64,000 nt of DNA from Hyaloperonospora brassicae (taxonomy: Eukaryota > Oomycota > Peronosporomycetes > Peronosporales > Peronosporaceae): positions 1 through 64,000 of the forward strand of contig CANTFL010000554.1 in NCBI GenBank assembly GCA_947650285.1. Direction: 5' to 3'. Made by a program: the position numbers and the translations under genes. Below the pieces are notes generated by a model that was not told the origin of the DNA, did not search any database, and was given only the letters and a program-made list of their open reading frames with translations. Every line of letters starts with the position of its first letter. The first letter of the stretch is position 1. This document shows, in pieces, positions 20,787 to 33,389 of the stretch.

Positions 20787-22953
20787 TCAAGCAATTTCGT
20801 CGCTGACGACGTTGCTGCATTTTGATGAATTGCGGATGCAAACGTGGAAGGCGAGATATAATTTGGACAGCTCTTCGAGTTTTTGCGGTGAAGACGCCAC
20901 CACATGCGCTACATTTCTCCACTTTCCTCCGCTTCTGCGATTGTTCCACGTATTCAAATCCAGACTAATTTCTTTTTTTCGAGGTACTTGGCGGCCCTTT
21001 GTCCTCACAGCTTCTGGTGCCTCATTCGGACAGGGCAACAGCTGGGGCAGATGGTGGAGATGCTCAATAGTTGCTCTCTGTTGGTGATCCGGTAACTTAG
21101 CCACATTGTTGGCTATATGTTCCATCACTAAAGGCAAATGATCTTCGGGTTTCTTAAAAGCATCAGGACAAAGAGGAATACGTTCCACAATGTGCCAATG
21201 GGGATGAAAGTCGTTCAAGCTTAATTGCTTATCCTCGCTGATCAAATTTCTGAGCCGGTGATGGCATGTCATACCCCACATACCCCAGCCAGTCGTGAAC
21301 GCATGGGAGCATATCTTTTCATCAGATTGGACCGGTCTGCGTGCGTATTACAGCTGCAACCAGACCAAAGGTAAATAAAGAGATGGTAAACTTTGCCAGC
21401 ATCATCACATGTTTGACTTGCCTTCTCGTTGACTTTGCTCAAAGCAAAATTTGAAACGCTTTTTGTGACGTTCTGAAAGATGTCCGTCTTCGGGGAAGGG
21501 TAGGCAAACAGAAGGGTATGCATTTGATCGCTCGCGCGTTTTGCGCGGTAATCTGTCAGGAAACCTTCAATCGACACCTTGATCCTCTTGCAGCATTGCA
21601 ACAAATCAAGCATGCTCGTGCCCGGATACGTTTTCAGCCGGCTGTGAGAGCTTTCACCACGTGAAGTAACAACATGCTCAAAGTGAGTAACGTTGTTGGT
21701 CCATGCCGCAACAAACATTTTCTTGTGAGGATATATCCACGTGTCGTCCAGATATTTAAGCGCTTCCTGGTACATTTGGTAGCGAGTGTGGAAACTGGAA
21801 TAGAGATCATTAAATAGAGTTTCTGTCTCTGAATGAACTATCTAAAAAATGATATCAGCATGATGGATTACAAGTTTCGCGAAAGTTGCAAAATAAAAAC
21901 TTCTTACCGCTGCCCAGTCTTTCATGAGCTGTTCGTGATTGCTGCCCAGACGGCCCTTGCAATACTTGGTGAAGTTCTTCTCAATAAGCCACACACACAA
22001 CAAAATCGAGGCCTCAGTAAATTGATACTGCAATGCCGAGATCAGGGCAAGTTCTCGATCAACTGCAAAGACTTTTGGCAGAGCATCGATGTGGGAAAGT
22101 TTGTACAAGAACCCAACAGCAGTCCTGTACGATTCTTCGTCCTCGTTCTTTATGAAAACGAAGGCCGCGGAGAATGTGGTGTGCAATGCGGTGGAACCGA
22201 CGACGTGCAGGAGAGTCAAACGGTATTTGTTTGTCTTGTAGGTGGAACCCAAGTCTAACACGTCGCGAATGAGTCTCATTAACTCCACCATTGCCGGGTG
22301 TGTGGTTTACACGTCCACAATCGTCCAAAACCAGCTCAATTTTATAGGCCTCATCCCTGAAAGCTTTGACCAGAACTTCGACCGGATTCTTGCCGTTAAG
22401 CTCCTTTTTGGTCAGCTGTTGAATGGTGTTGTAAAGCTTTTTCATGGGAACCTTTACGCCATGTGTCACTTTCAACTGATTTTGAATGCTTCGTGGAGGC
22501 ACCGTTGCGTCAAGCAGCCCCTAAAAATGCAACCTACTCGTGCGAGAGATTTTGGTGGGTTGAATGCCCGGCCAGATGCAACGAAGGATTGTGGTTGTGG
22601 TTGGCGGTGGTGATGCAGAAGGTCCAAGTTCCGTCCGCTTTCGCATCACCGCGCCCTTTAAATGGGCATTCCAATAACCTGCTGGATGTCCGTCGCTTCC
22701 TTTCACCATCGCTGAGGTTATGACTGTTCTTGTACGTCCCGTCGTGATCGCACTTATAGTAGACCTATCGAAGACCCCGCCTCGTTCTCTTTGATCTAAC
22801 GACGACGATGGCATAACCTTGGGTAGACGCAAAACCGTTTGACTTTGTCTCCATCTTGTTTCTGGAAGGAAAGCTGGTACCAACGAGAGCGGTAGGTGGG
22901 GGTTGGAGATGTTCCAGCGACGATTGTCTCTCTCCAGGGTCTTCGCACGCCAT
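20787..22953 (-). pseudogene. MULE transposase with FAR1/WRKY-type zinc finger, disrupted
   Basis: The reading starts near 22953 (MACEDPGERQ), with VGTSFPSRNKMETKSNGFA, then an in-frame TAG near 22765, then a zinc-finger-like region: YKCDHDGTY, ECPFKG and a terminal HNHNP. A frameshift follows. The next part has GVKVPMKKLYNTIQQL, then the transposase core: STYKTNKYRLTLLHVVG, FVFIKNEDEESY, and FAVDRELALISALQ, the usual MULE catalytic region. 21775-21269 continues with GESSHSRLKTY and a C-terminal cysteine patch. A short intron may separate 21842 from 21775. At least one stop and one frameshift mean it is not functional as read. It would cut and paste the element. Confidence 0.8.
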
Positions 22954-23278
22954 CTTGGTGGTCCAGATTGTGCGTGTCAGTTGTCGGTGTTCTCTGTTGT
23001 ATAGTATATGCTTATGAGGGGACATAGAAGCAATTGCTTGGCTAAGATAGGTATTAGAGGCATGTTCTTATTCCATTGAAGTAGATAAAATTCATCTCTT
23101 TAACCTCCAGAGCCTAGACCATTCAATCACAGCATTTTGGTTTAGTGGGGTTTTGTTAAACTGAACTCGACTGTATACGTACATTATTATGCATTGTAAT
23201 ATGTGAAGTCCTTTTAATCATCATTTGAGGCGGGCGGGTGTGCCCCTAGCAAAAGTAAGGTGTTCCCCTAGTCGTGGC

Positions 23279-24810
23279 CAATATACAATGCTCCTCGGTA
23301 GTTGTTTGACATAGGCCATCTTAGAAATTAACAACACCTCCGAATACAGCTGAATGGTGCAATGGATAGCTAGCAGATAATTACAGTATCTGTTTGCATT
23401 GATATATGCATGAGGACAGCTTACTGAAATTTATTAGAAGAAGGCAATGTTATATCATCTACGGTTCTCTTTTACCTTAGACTTACATCTTACGTCACTT
23501 ACATGCTTCCTTAAAACATACGTGTACGCAAGGCCACGTGGCACCTACCTACACTGTCATGAGGGTTGGCAGACTATATTTATTCTATAACCGAGGTGAT
23601 CCGTCCTATAAATTATCCCTAGATTTTACATCAGGGGAGGCTCTACTACAAAAATGGTGTCCTGTCGTTCTTGTGCCTCAGAACAATACCGGCTGCAAGA
23701 TATTGAACATATGGCATATGATTGGTACTACACACAACTATTATGCAAGTGAACGCGACTACACAGATATGGTGGAATCAGTAACATCGCACAGGCGTAT
23801 TTTGCATTGCATTTGTCAATTATATGTGAAGGTGATCCAGCCCCGCGTAAGCCGTTTTGTTTTGGTCAAATATTTACCTAATTGCAAAAGTGGCGCCACT
23901 GTCGCTATTATATGTAGTACTATGTAGATGAGCCTTAACAATCACTCCCAATATCTGGACTAGATCATTTCGTAGTAGAAGGCTTGGCGCTTAAGATGTA
24001 CGGTCGGAGTTTTTATTCTGGCCAGACGCTGGTATGCAATGTTAGCACAAGATTCAAGTTGTATGATGCGCGCTTCGGTAACACATCAGTATTGTACCTT
24101 GTACTACGAAATTAGTGAAGACACCATCACCTCGCTGAGTAGGCTGTGCTCTGATGTGCGCGGCCATGTAGTGTGGTCGTGTGGTACATATCGTATAGTG
24201 TAGAATTGCCATATAGCGTGTTAATATTTTTCGAAGGACATACCAGTTTGTAAGGTAATCACGTTGAGTAAATGAACCACTCCATGAGAAAGTATAAAAG
24301 GTTCTGACATAAAAACAAAATGCAGCATAAGATTCAAGTAAGAGACACATAACAGAGTGCACAGTTAAATGATAAAAAACAAATAAAAATGCTGCACATG
24401 ATCAGAAATAAAAGCACCGCACCAAATCTTTACGAAGTTACAATTTCTGATCCACAAGATGGAAGTGAAAACATGATGGACCGAAAAACGTCAATACTGA
24501 AGAAACGCTCTACTGATGGATACGGTCTATTCTAAAGCAAAGAACGACAAGTCATTGTTTCAATAGAAGAGCGTCCTCTACGTGAAAGCGCCCCCTCATG
24601 GATGACGAAGACCGGAAGCGATGCAGTCGTAATGCATTGCTTTCGCCCTTGATCATCTGCAACGCAGAACCCTTTCGAAAACATGGCGGTCGTGCAAAAG
24701 TCGATGAGATTTATTGTTGATCTCATCGGTCGCCACTTCATTATCAAAACTACTAATGATTCCATATTGTGCGCACCTGGTCGCAGTGGAGAACGCCCGA
24801 GGTGCAATAA
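23279..24810. other. Spacer between the Mutator-like element and arm 2
   Basis: AT-rich. The first 200 bp may be the right half of the LTR split by the transposon. A plus-strand open frame of 129 codons (23538-23927) has no recognisable domain and unremarkable composition; I do not call it. Nothing else is supported. Confidence 0.35.
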
Positions 24811-25767
24811 TTTGTTGAGTAGTGCAAGAAGCGAATGCGAATGACTACTTTGACACCATAAGGGAACGAGTCGTAGAGAAAGAGGCACTCAGTACAAACG
24901 GAAAAATGTTACATAGCTAGAAGAGGTGGGAGCTGCAATATGCAAAGCATATTGCACAGCTATGGTGGACTCTACAATGTACGAACGTGCGCCGCACGGT
25001 TCTATCTGGCGAGCGGTGTATCGTTGTAGTAAACGAGGCGACTTTTGTCAGAAGTGGGGCAGTATGTCGTGAACTTTAGTTGCGCCGATCGCATTTATAG
25101 AAAACGAGACCAATACGTCATCGACGCACGAATGTAGGATCAGTAGCAGGAAGGAGCACTCAGGCTGGTCGTGCTCGATGCCAAGTAGCGATAACGGCAA
25201 TCGCGATGGGAGTGTGTGGGTTATCAGCCTTAGTAGCAACAATCCTGATAAAGTGGTAGCTTTCTGAATGAGAAGTGCTGGGGAGGTTGTGTTGCGTGAC
25301 GAGATCATGAAAAGTAATCAACTCGCAATGGGTCGAGTCCAGACAAAACTGCATTACACGGAACCGTAGATGATGGGACTCTCTCATTGCCAGAACTACT
25401 GACTGTCGTTTTGTACAGCGCAACGACCTTTTCATACATGCTCAAGGGTCGCGGACAAAATGAGCGCAGATACATCAAGTAGACGGAACGAGCAGTTTGA
25501 TGTGGATAGTAAGCTGGTGCGTTAACGTAATCCACACTCTTGCACGTACTTGTGGCTTTCAGAGTCTCACGTCGGCTTTCATCTCTACTGAAATGGACAC
25601 GCTTCGTCGTTACAGATACGTCACCATCGTAAGTCACACGTATCTTCACATTCAAGATGCACGGTTACGCTTTTCCGCTGGGTCGAAGTATGTACTTGTG
25701 TATTCACGCAGTTATGTGTACTATTCACCATTTCATACGATTCATGCATCCACTTCGAACCCGCTGA
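24811..25767 (-). other. 3' flank of GH5 copy 2 within arm 2
   Basis: Equivalent to 10517-11299 plus 19024-19205. It contains the same open frames as arm 1 and no recognised domain. Confidence 0.4.
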
Positions 25768-27462
25768 CTAAGCGCGACGAACGGAACATTTAACGCCCTG
25801 CAGCGTCGTCGAAGTCGCGGTAAGAGTGTCGGTACTAGGCGCAGAAACGATGTCGGACTCGGAAGTGCCTGTTTCTTCCTCACTCTCCGTATCAGTCGAA
25901 GCCTCGGTTGACAGGCTCGTCTGCGTGGCAGTACCGGTTGAAGCACCCGCGCCCGACGATGCCGACTCAGAAAGCGGGTCCGCGAGTTCTTCGGTATCAT
26001 CCGATTCTGCTGAGTTCGTGGTGGCAGCGTCCGTTGACTGTTCGGAATCGCTAGAGGCTGCGCTTGCGGTCTCGCCCGATGTCTTCTTGGTGGCCGATGA
26101 CTTCGACTTCGATGTCGACGATTTACCGAGAGACGCAAACTTCGATGCAGTGGGACCGATCGCCTTTGTAAATAGATCGTCTCCAACAACGATCGCGTAC
26201 CCGTCGTCATGCGTGTTCAACGACTTGACGCCAAATTGCCAGTATTGCATATTCGACTTAGCAGAGTACACCTCGTCACTCCACGACAAGTAGGACTTCG
26301 AGTCAAGAGCCTTTATGCCGTATTCCTCCAGGACAATTGGCTTGCCAACCTTCTCGCTAGAAGATACGTGATCCTTGATCCACTGGACACCCCACGACTC
26401 TGCCTTTGCAGGCTCCACACCCCACGAGTCCGGGTAGGCGTGGTAAGTACCGTAATCAATGCTTTTGATCTCAAGGTTGGCGTCGAAGTCGACGCCTGAT
26501 GGACCGGAGTACAGGTAAACGCTTTTGTCGGTGTTCATGAACCCCTCGCTTCCGGATGAGACAAGGTGGTTCGAGTCCAGCGTTTTGATGTACTATAACG
26601 CATTGATCATAAACAATTGACGTCAGCGTGGATGCTAAGCGAGACAAACCAAGTGATTTCAAACTCACCGTAGACATTTCCGTGATCCACTTCGTGAGCG
26701 TCGAGCTGTCACAGGTACCCGACTCCTTGAACTCTCCGGATCCAGCGCAACGGCACTCATTGCACAGCTGCCACGACATGATGGTCTCTTCATCCGCATA
26801 GCGCTCAACGAATGTCTTGACGAACTTCTTGTATGCCGTCTTCATCTTCTCGTCCGTGTAAAAGTCGTCGTGGAACTTGCCGCCAAGCTGCTTGACGTAC
26901 ACGTCTACCATCCGCATGCGTTGCTTAGTAACACCTTCTCAATGCACGAAAACAAACAACTTGACTCACCGATGCCACCGTAGTCGGACCAGTTGTTCAC
27001 GAACGGCACGACGAGCTTCACTCCCGCAGCTTTGGCAGCTGCAACCACTTGGTCGAAGTATCCCAGACCGTTGTCACCGGTGTTCACGGTGGCTTTACCA
27101 TCCTCCCATAACTGGTACACGATGTTGTATGGTGCTGTGCCCGTTTGGTTCAGGTCAGCGAATCCCCACGTCCGGCACACGGTCAGATCGTTCTCAGCCA
27201 TGGAATCAAAAATCGTAGCTAGATCCGTTTTACTCTGCAATAGAAATAAAAAGTCTTAGTGCTGACCTTGCGTCCTTCCCGAGAGGCATTCATTTGCACA
27301 TACCCAAGTGATTTCAGAGGCCCAGTAAGAGTTTGTACCGAGAAAGTAGAACGGCTTGCCATCGAGCTCAAACGCTGTACCAGATGTCTTGACGAAGCCT
27401 GCGGAGGAAACGTGGGCGATCGAAGACGCCAGCAACGCTGTTGCGCCAGTTAATACCTTCAT
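25768..27462 (-). CDS. Secreted GH5 endo-beta-1,4-mannanase, copy 2
   Basis: Exons on the minus strand: 27462-27304, 27234-26970, 26904-26669 and 26592-25768, 494 residues, with the same exon lengths and splice phases as copy 1. Signal peptide, the NE acid/base motif, and the VLEEYG nucleophile motif are intact. About 17 residues differ from copy 1 by eye. They include a cluster where copy 1 has AVYAEDD and copy 2 has AIVVGDD, just before the Ser/Thr-rich tail, and CRTWGF (copy 1 has CRTMGF). Trp seems the more likely ancestral state at that site in this family. Both copies look functional. The product would act on mannan-type hemicellulose outside the cell. Confidence 0.9.
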
Positions 27463-27494
27463 GTTGCGTTCGATCGTTCTGAATTTCAGCTCGC

Positions 27495-27510
27495 GAATTG
27501 GCAAATGAGG
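27495..27510 (-). promoter_or_regulatory. Candidate oomycete initiator of GH5 copy 2
   Basis: Reverse complement CCTCATTTGCCAATTC, identical to the element before copy 1 and at the same distance from the start codon. Confidence 0.5.
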
Positions 27511-28172
27511 ACTGGGTTGACGTGCAGCCGTAGCGACAAAAAAGCTGTTGTGGCGACATGACAGTTCGTTCGAACGACCGCCTGCGGGTGGTCTTGCAGT
27601 AAAGCAGCTGGTTTTGGAGAAAGAGCAGTCCGTTTGACTCGACAATTGCAGTGTTCTCGTAACAAGAGCAAATACAATAGCAGCTGCAGCAGGTGCGAGA
27701 TGCTGTGACAGCTTTGAATTGATTTGTAAAGGCGAGAGGAAAAGCTGTTGCGAATGATGATGAGTGTGAGCGCTTCTCGATGCTCGTCTTGAAGCAGAGA
27801 TGGCTTGATGCGACCAGTTGTTGGAGTCTGTCAGCAACTCGAGGAAGTGACAAAAGGCGACTGTGGCTCTTCTGCCCCAAAAGAGCTGCGGAACTGTTGA
27901 TGCAGAGACAACCAGTGACGAGAGGCGGGCCAGTTTTTGGCAAGCTAGAAGAAGGGATTTGGACGATTGGCTCGTTGGGTACATTCCCGTGTGGTTGTAA
28001 TGTAGACCGACTGGCGTGCTTGAATGCTTTCGATCGGCTTTTGTTCTGGTATTGGCGCTGGATGAAATGACGACCATATGAGATCGACAGTCGCGATGCA
28101 ACGACGTGTCGATACCAGCTGAGTTTTTTCGCATCAACGAGTCCGGATGTCGCACTGACGATCGACAGAGAT
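27511..28172 (-). other. Upstream region of GH5 copy 2
   Basis: In this arm a 299-codon open frame runs from 28155 into GH5 exon 1. In arm 1 the same frame is broken by small indels, so the upstream extension is judged fortuitous and the start at the signal peptide is preferred. Confidence 0.45.
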
Positions 28173-30612
28173 CAAGTCAGTTTGTATTGATTACGCCCTT
28201 TACGCCTGGCCCCCCTTCCCCTGTCTCAATGGCATGTCCAGTCTGGTAGTTAACAGACATCTCCCTTTTCTTTGCACGTGAAGTTGCGCTCCTTTACCAA
28301 AATTTGATAGCTATCCAAGAGATTGGTAACGAAATTTTCATTTTCCATATCTAAGGCCTTTGCATGATTCAATCATTGAACACCAGGTCCTGAAGAAAAT
28401 GCTGGCGAATGTCATCCTCAAGGACCATGACAAAGCATACATTGCGATGCAGATGGGTCCATTGAATACCGATTGGAGCTTGTTGGACTTTGCACGTAAA
28501 AACTGCAATATTTGGCGAAGCAGACGACTGCTGTCGCTGACAAGGCACCTCGATAGTGCGCTGCAAGGTCGCCTGTGTCGAAAGGCTCGCATGGTGAAGC
28601 ATCCGGCAAGGCGAGCGTGGTCCATCGTTTTGTAGACTCAATGTGTTGATGCTTATGTCGTCTGCACAATTTGCTTGTCTCGTGCCAACTGCAAAGCAGC
28701 GGACTTTTCAGCTTCCCTGCGCCTGCTCCCCTAAAGCGAGATACACCCTTCCGAGGACCTCGCGTCTTCTCTGAAAGCTGCATTCTCGATCCTTAAATCC
28801 ACTTCCACATCAAGCATTTCAAGTATGGTCTCCGCAAGCGGTTTACTAAATGGTCGGCCAGTGTGGCGTCAATATCTACATGCACGCTGGCCTCACAGCT
28901 CCTTAACGCTCGCCTATCCCACGGACCTTACCTTTGCATCAACGCGCTTCGTACTGTTGCTGATCAAGCGCTTATATGCCTGCAGCGGCTTGAATTGTTG
29001 TCAACTTTGCTCGGAAAGCCTTTGAGTCAAGCACCACCATTACGCCTTCGAACACCACTTTTTAGATGTACGGCTCTGCTGAACGCGGCTGAAAAATGCT
29101 GTCACACAAGTGTGTTGCACAATGACCCAAAATGTTGGTCTTGTCAGCATTCCTTTCAGCCGACATAGTCGTATCCGCTTTCGTCGACGCTCCACTTCTC
29201 CTCTTCAAGCCTACTTCTATCCACATCTGCATCTTTGCTGTGCCCGTCACAGACGTGGTAGCGACCGTTATGCGGCCGTCGCGTATTGCGTAGGGGACTC
29301 GATCACTTACCGCGTGGTATGTGCACCCGATGAAAAGTCGAGTAGACGACACCTCGAGATTCTGAAACATGTCCGGCCTGCAAGTTCGAGGTATCGCGCC
29401 AACCTTTTTACGGTTCTCATACCTAATGCGTAGTAGTTGACCAAGAGAGTTGCTTGTGGTATCAACGACGGACGGAGCAGTTGGCGTTTGTTATCGACAA
29501 GGCGCGCAAACATAGCTTCTTCGCCGCCTGTGGCTCGTTCGTGTCGTATGGACTCCTCACTTCCTTTTACATAAGACGTGGACACTGTTGTCCGCGTTTC
29601 GTCATCGGTTTGACCACTTCTCTATGATACAGTGAGCACCGCGCTCAGAAAAACACCAGGAACTACTAGTCAAATCCCAATCTTGTCAGTCGCTGTTGCA
29701 TCAGTTGTGGTGTCCAATCGTGCTAGTGTCGTCGTCAAGGCTCCGCTTCATTTCTCATGTGCGCTTGCTGAGAGTGCAGACGAAATATCACAATGTACAA
29801 GTGGATGCCTCGCGAGCGCTCAGAGTGTTGTTGTCTAGCGTAGCGCCACAATGGGCTTTGTCATGACAATCAACGTAATTTGAGATCGGTTAGCCTTATC
29901 CGCTGTCCAATACGCTTGAGCATGTAAATTTGTTCGTCGCGCAGGGAATAGCAATCTGCTGAGTGTACGAAGCTCAGTTACGACGTAAGCTTTTTGCAGC
30001 GTAGTTCGCTCATTTTTATTACCTTGCCGCACCAGTCATTCTGAACACCTCCTTTGCCTCGCTAGACAGCGACCACATCACCACCACGTATAAGCTCTCT
30101 CACCCGTGCGCATTTTGTCTAGCTCCTCATTCTATTCGATCTCAAGTGTAATCTACATTCCTTGTTAGACGAATGGTCGGCATTGAGATTCGACCGACGT
30201 AAACCTTCGAAGTATGCATTCATTTGCTACATCAGCAATAATTTGTCATCGTTCGTGACCATTGCAAGGTCGACGTGCCGCATTCAAACTTCACCTGTAC
30301 TGTTGCCAGGGTTGTCGAGTCGCTACGATTGCGATGACACACAGCTTGACCAGTTGAATGATAGAAGAAGGCATTGAAACTGTATACTATACGCCTGAAC
30401 CGGTAGGCCGATTGTAGTGCATGTCGAGAGTTGTGGTATATCTAGCTTGTGTGTAGGGACAAGGGAGGTCAACCAGACAGCAAGCACTCCTATGCCCATA
30501 GTGGTCAGGTATTTCTTTCCAGAATATGTCATATGCAGCCGTTAAGCTCTTGCAACTTGCCGCCGGTCTCCCTCGTAGTCACTCTTATTGTGATATGCGA
30601 CTGACTTAACGG
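28173..30612. other. Gene-poor stretch, no gene supported
   Basis: Short open frames occur on both strands (for example 28360-28635 and 28863-29168) but none shows a domain, a splice pattern or a start context I can defend. It may contain a decayed gene: between 28800 and 29850 the plus strand holds several aligned hydrophobic stretches broken by stops. I could not identify it. Confidence 0.3.
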
Positions 30613-31200
30613 CTAACGGCAACGGGGTCAGAATAAGGGACAAGAGTACGAGTACTAGCTTATCAGAGCTACAAGGCAAAAAAATTGCAACGACTTCTTT
30701 ATCAGATTTCGATCTATCACAAAAGATAACTGGAAGGAATTATGTTCGTTTACGACCCATCGCTGTGAGCTTTCACAATCGATGCACTACGTGCTAAAGG
30801 TTTACATGGAACATGTTGCTGGTGAACTTCGGTAAATTTCTTAGCGCAACTCGCCAAAGCCCGGTGACTAAAGTTACACGCTGCATTGCGTCGCGTGACC
30901 CGTCGGCGTACCGCGACTTCTGCTCATTGGTTGATACGGGCCATTCTGTTAACTAACAAAGCGTGCAGATAATGATCGACGCGCGCTAGGGGTGGCTAGC
31001 AAATTGCTTACAGTTAGCGTTAAAATTTATACCGACAAGAAAAATTTAGGTAATTAATTGGTATAGCGTAATTATGTTTGTTAAAATTCAGTTTTAGCTT
31101 AATTCAACGCTCGCGTGTAAGTATACATCGGTCTCCAGTGCGTACGTGCGCGTGTGATTACGTGGCATCTGTCGACCCTGTCATCACTATAGGTTAAGTC
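30613..31200 (+). repeat. Decayed family B-like LTR relic
   Basis: CAACGGGGTCAGAATAAG near 30621 resembles an LTR start. GCTCATTGGTTGATACGG (about 30922) and CGACGCGCGCTAGGGGTGG (about 30979) match the internal core of the E1 LTR, followed by an AT-rich tail. No partner LTR or coding part is linked to it. Confidence 0.5.
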
Positions 31201-31662
31201 ATCCTATCATTAGCATGAGCAAGGTGTACCCTTACAATAAGAAATCTTATAATTCAGGCGCATGTTGCTGACGAACCGCGTCGCACATACCCCGATATAT
31301 ATGCGACGTCCTAAAAAATTGATGCAGCTTCTGAGGCGGACGTCCTCCTTGAAACTCGCACGCGAGCTCAAGCTCAATATATATCCCAATCATGTTCTTT
31401 TCACTGTTGTGACCCTCCAACCGCCTTGACTAGTAGAGCTTTTATTCTCGGTCATTTCTGTGCACTTCTTGCGCCGAGTCTTGCTATTACGCACGTGATA
31501 AGACCTGACCTCATGATGCGTATTCTTGTATGTTTGCATGTAATACAAGCGATCACGGTAAATACGGTCAATATTGCGCTGCGAAATATCAATGATTTAT
31601 TAAAAGGAGCCCTTATTCAACATTAACTTTCTTTGAAAAGTCAAACGATTTTTGCCTTTGAG
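31201..31662. other. Short intergenic stretch before E2
   Basis: AT-rich. No gene or repeat recognised. A 66-codon open frame (31426-31626) has no recognisable content. Confidence 0.3.
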
Positions 31663-32134
31663 TGTAGCGGGGTGAGCCCGTTACATAAATTTTGGAATGA
31701 AAGTACCAATTTTTGAATATTATCTATTTTGATAAATTTCAATCAACATCACTCGAGAAAAGTGATGTTGTCGGAATATTACCTCTAAGGGGTAATATCC
31801 GTGGAGGGGTCCACTTCTTGTTTGATGTACCGTGTATATCAACCAATTTAACCACCAATCGCTGCTGGACGGGCGCAATGGATGGTGGATAGAAGACCCG
31901 CATAGGAGACAGTAGTTTAATATAGTTAGATTAAGACGAAATGTGATTTAATAAGAAACATAACTATATTAAATAACAGTTCTACTTTCCCTCAAGACAG
32001 AGCTTTCGGGTTCTCGATTGTCTTGGTCGCGCTTCCTCACGCCACGTGTACGTGATGTCGGGCGTACGCACCCTTGTATTGTTATCGATACAAGGCCTTG
32101 CTCAGTTATCTGAGCAAGAGCGTGCCCCGTTACA
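31663..32134 (+). repeat. 5' LTR of E2
   Basis: Starts TGTAGCGGGG and ends CCCCGTTACA. The 5' hairpin has a GTGAG loop. The primer-binding region TGGTAGCACTTTGTAG follows two bases later. The LTR has the core GACGGGCGCAATGGATGGTGG; the 3' LTR has GACGCGCGCA at the same place. Confidence 0.93.
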
Positions 32135-32182
32135 CCTGGTAGCACTTTGTAGTCCTTCCAACGACCACCCATCTTATCCATC

Positions 32183-33389
32183 ATGAACATGATGGATGAG
32201 GAAGAGAGATTTCACGCCACACGTGAAGGCTTCGCTCATTTGAGTGACCTCGAATGGGCCGCGGTAGGGCGAATGAGCTCTACCGTGGGCGACATTGGCG
32301 TTACCGCTATGTTGGAATCTCTTGACAGAGACCAACAACATGCCGACATCGCCAGGTTCATTCAACATAAACTTGGCGCGGAAAGAGAGAAAGTAGCCTT
32401 GCTTCACTATGAAGGCTCTCAATAGGCTGAGCAGTTGAGGGAACTCGGTGCTCAATAGACAGAGCTGTTAAGACAGCAGCATTTAAATGCTATTGTGGAC
32501 GGGACGACGCACACGCGTCGCCCCTAAATCTTGAAGGTTAACATCTCCAAGTACAGTGGAGTCCCGGAAGACTCCCTGTTGTTATGGTTCGTCGAATTAT
32601 ACAAAGCCATAAAGGCACGTCGCATCGACGATGAGCAACTAAAACTAACGTTTGCTCAATCCCACTTGGCAGGACGTGCCAAGACTTAGGTCTTAGGCCT
32701 GGAAATGAGCGACCCATACGATTTTGAGTCGCTCAAATCCTCAAAACCGGGCAAAAATGAACGTTTGATCCTCCAAGGGCTGAGTTCAAGGCTCGATCAG
32801 AGCTTCTGAAACTCAAGCAAGGTAAGCGGGATGTGCACGCTTACGCTCAGCATATACGACGCCTTGCGATTTGTATAACTGCAAATCCGGTAAATAAACA
32901 CACGTTGATTACTGTGTCATGCAAGGGCTCTCAGACATACACGCCCGAAATTATCTCTTCCGCCTAGAGTAGAATACTAAGGAAGATGCTATTGCAGCAG
33001 CTGAACAGGGAGAATTTAGCATGAGACAAGCTCATGCTAGCTCGAGCTCTAATCGTCCACCGAGACGACAAGAGACCGGAGGTCCAGAATCAATGGACCT
33101 CTGTTATGTTGAGAGCGAGAGACCTCGCTCTTCAAACAACACGCGATTGCAGAAGTGCAATCGCTGCCAGAAGTTGGGACACAACTCTTACAAGTGTAGT
33201 GCCCCTTGCCCAGTACCTAGCAATACTGAGCGAAACGGACGACCATTTGCCAGAAATGGCAATGGGCGTGGGTCCAGCGCTGTTGCGAAACCGCAACAGC
33301 GAAGCGGACCATCAAAGAATGACCGGGTTCAGAAGGGGCGGAGCGCCCTACTCATCCAGCAACCTCAAGAGAATCTTCAAACCTCTTGA
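32183..33389 (+). pseudogene. Gag of E2, heavily broken
   Basis: The first 80 codons (32183-32425) are open and match E1 gag (LSDLEWAAVGRMSSTVG). After that, similarity to E1 continues with stops and frameshifts, for instance near 32560-32900 (QGKRDVHAYAQHIRRLAI). The CCHC knuckle is intact at about 33150-33195: CNRCQKLGHNSYKC. Confidence 0.8.

Larger units (their letters stand above)
19532..23278 (-). mobile_element. Mutator-like (MULE) transposon with 78-bp terminal inverted repeats
   Basis: Terminal inverted repeats are 19532-19609 and 23202-23278. Both begin GGCCACGACT at the outer end and share GGGCACACCCGCCCGCCT internally; I count roughly 65 of 78 matching positions. Between them on the minus strand is a broken Mutator-family transposase. 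I could not find the 8-9 bp target duplication expected for this superfamily, so the exact termini may be off by a few bases or the flanks have decayed. Confidence 0.85.
24811..28172 (-). repeat. Arm 2 of the inverted duplication, with the empty retrotransposon site
   Basis: This is the reverse complement of 8109-11299 joined to 19024-19205. At about 24987-24991 the arm reads straight across the point where arm 1 carries E1: one CACGT, flanked by GGCG and TTCGTACATTG on the complementary strand. The arm carries an intact GH5 gene. Similarity ends near 28160-28172 and near 24811. Confidence 0.9.

Noticed and set aside
23538..23927. 129-codon plus-strand frame in the spacer
   Set aside because: No recognisable domain, no supporting context, AT-rich surroundings full of TE debris.
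27256..28155. 299-codon frame running into GH5 exon 1 on the minus strand
   Set aside because: The same extension in arm 1 is broken by small indels, and it would bury the signal peptide and the initiator.
8109..28172. CRISPR, tRNA or rRNA features in the repeats
   Set aside because: The repeats are long duplications and LTRs. No spacer-repeat pattern or RNA gene structure was seen.
28360..29850. Possible degenerate gene in the stretch right of arm 2
   Set aside because: Hydrophobic blocks in one frame are interrupted by many stops, and I could not match them to any family.
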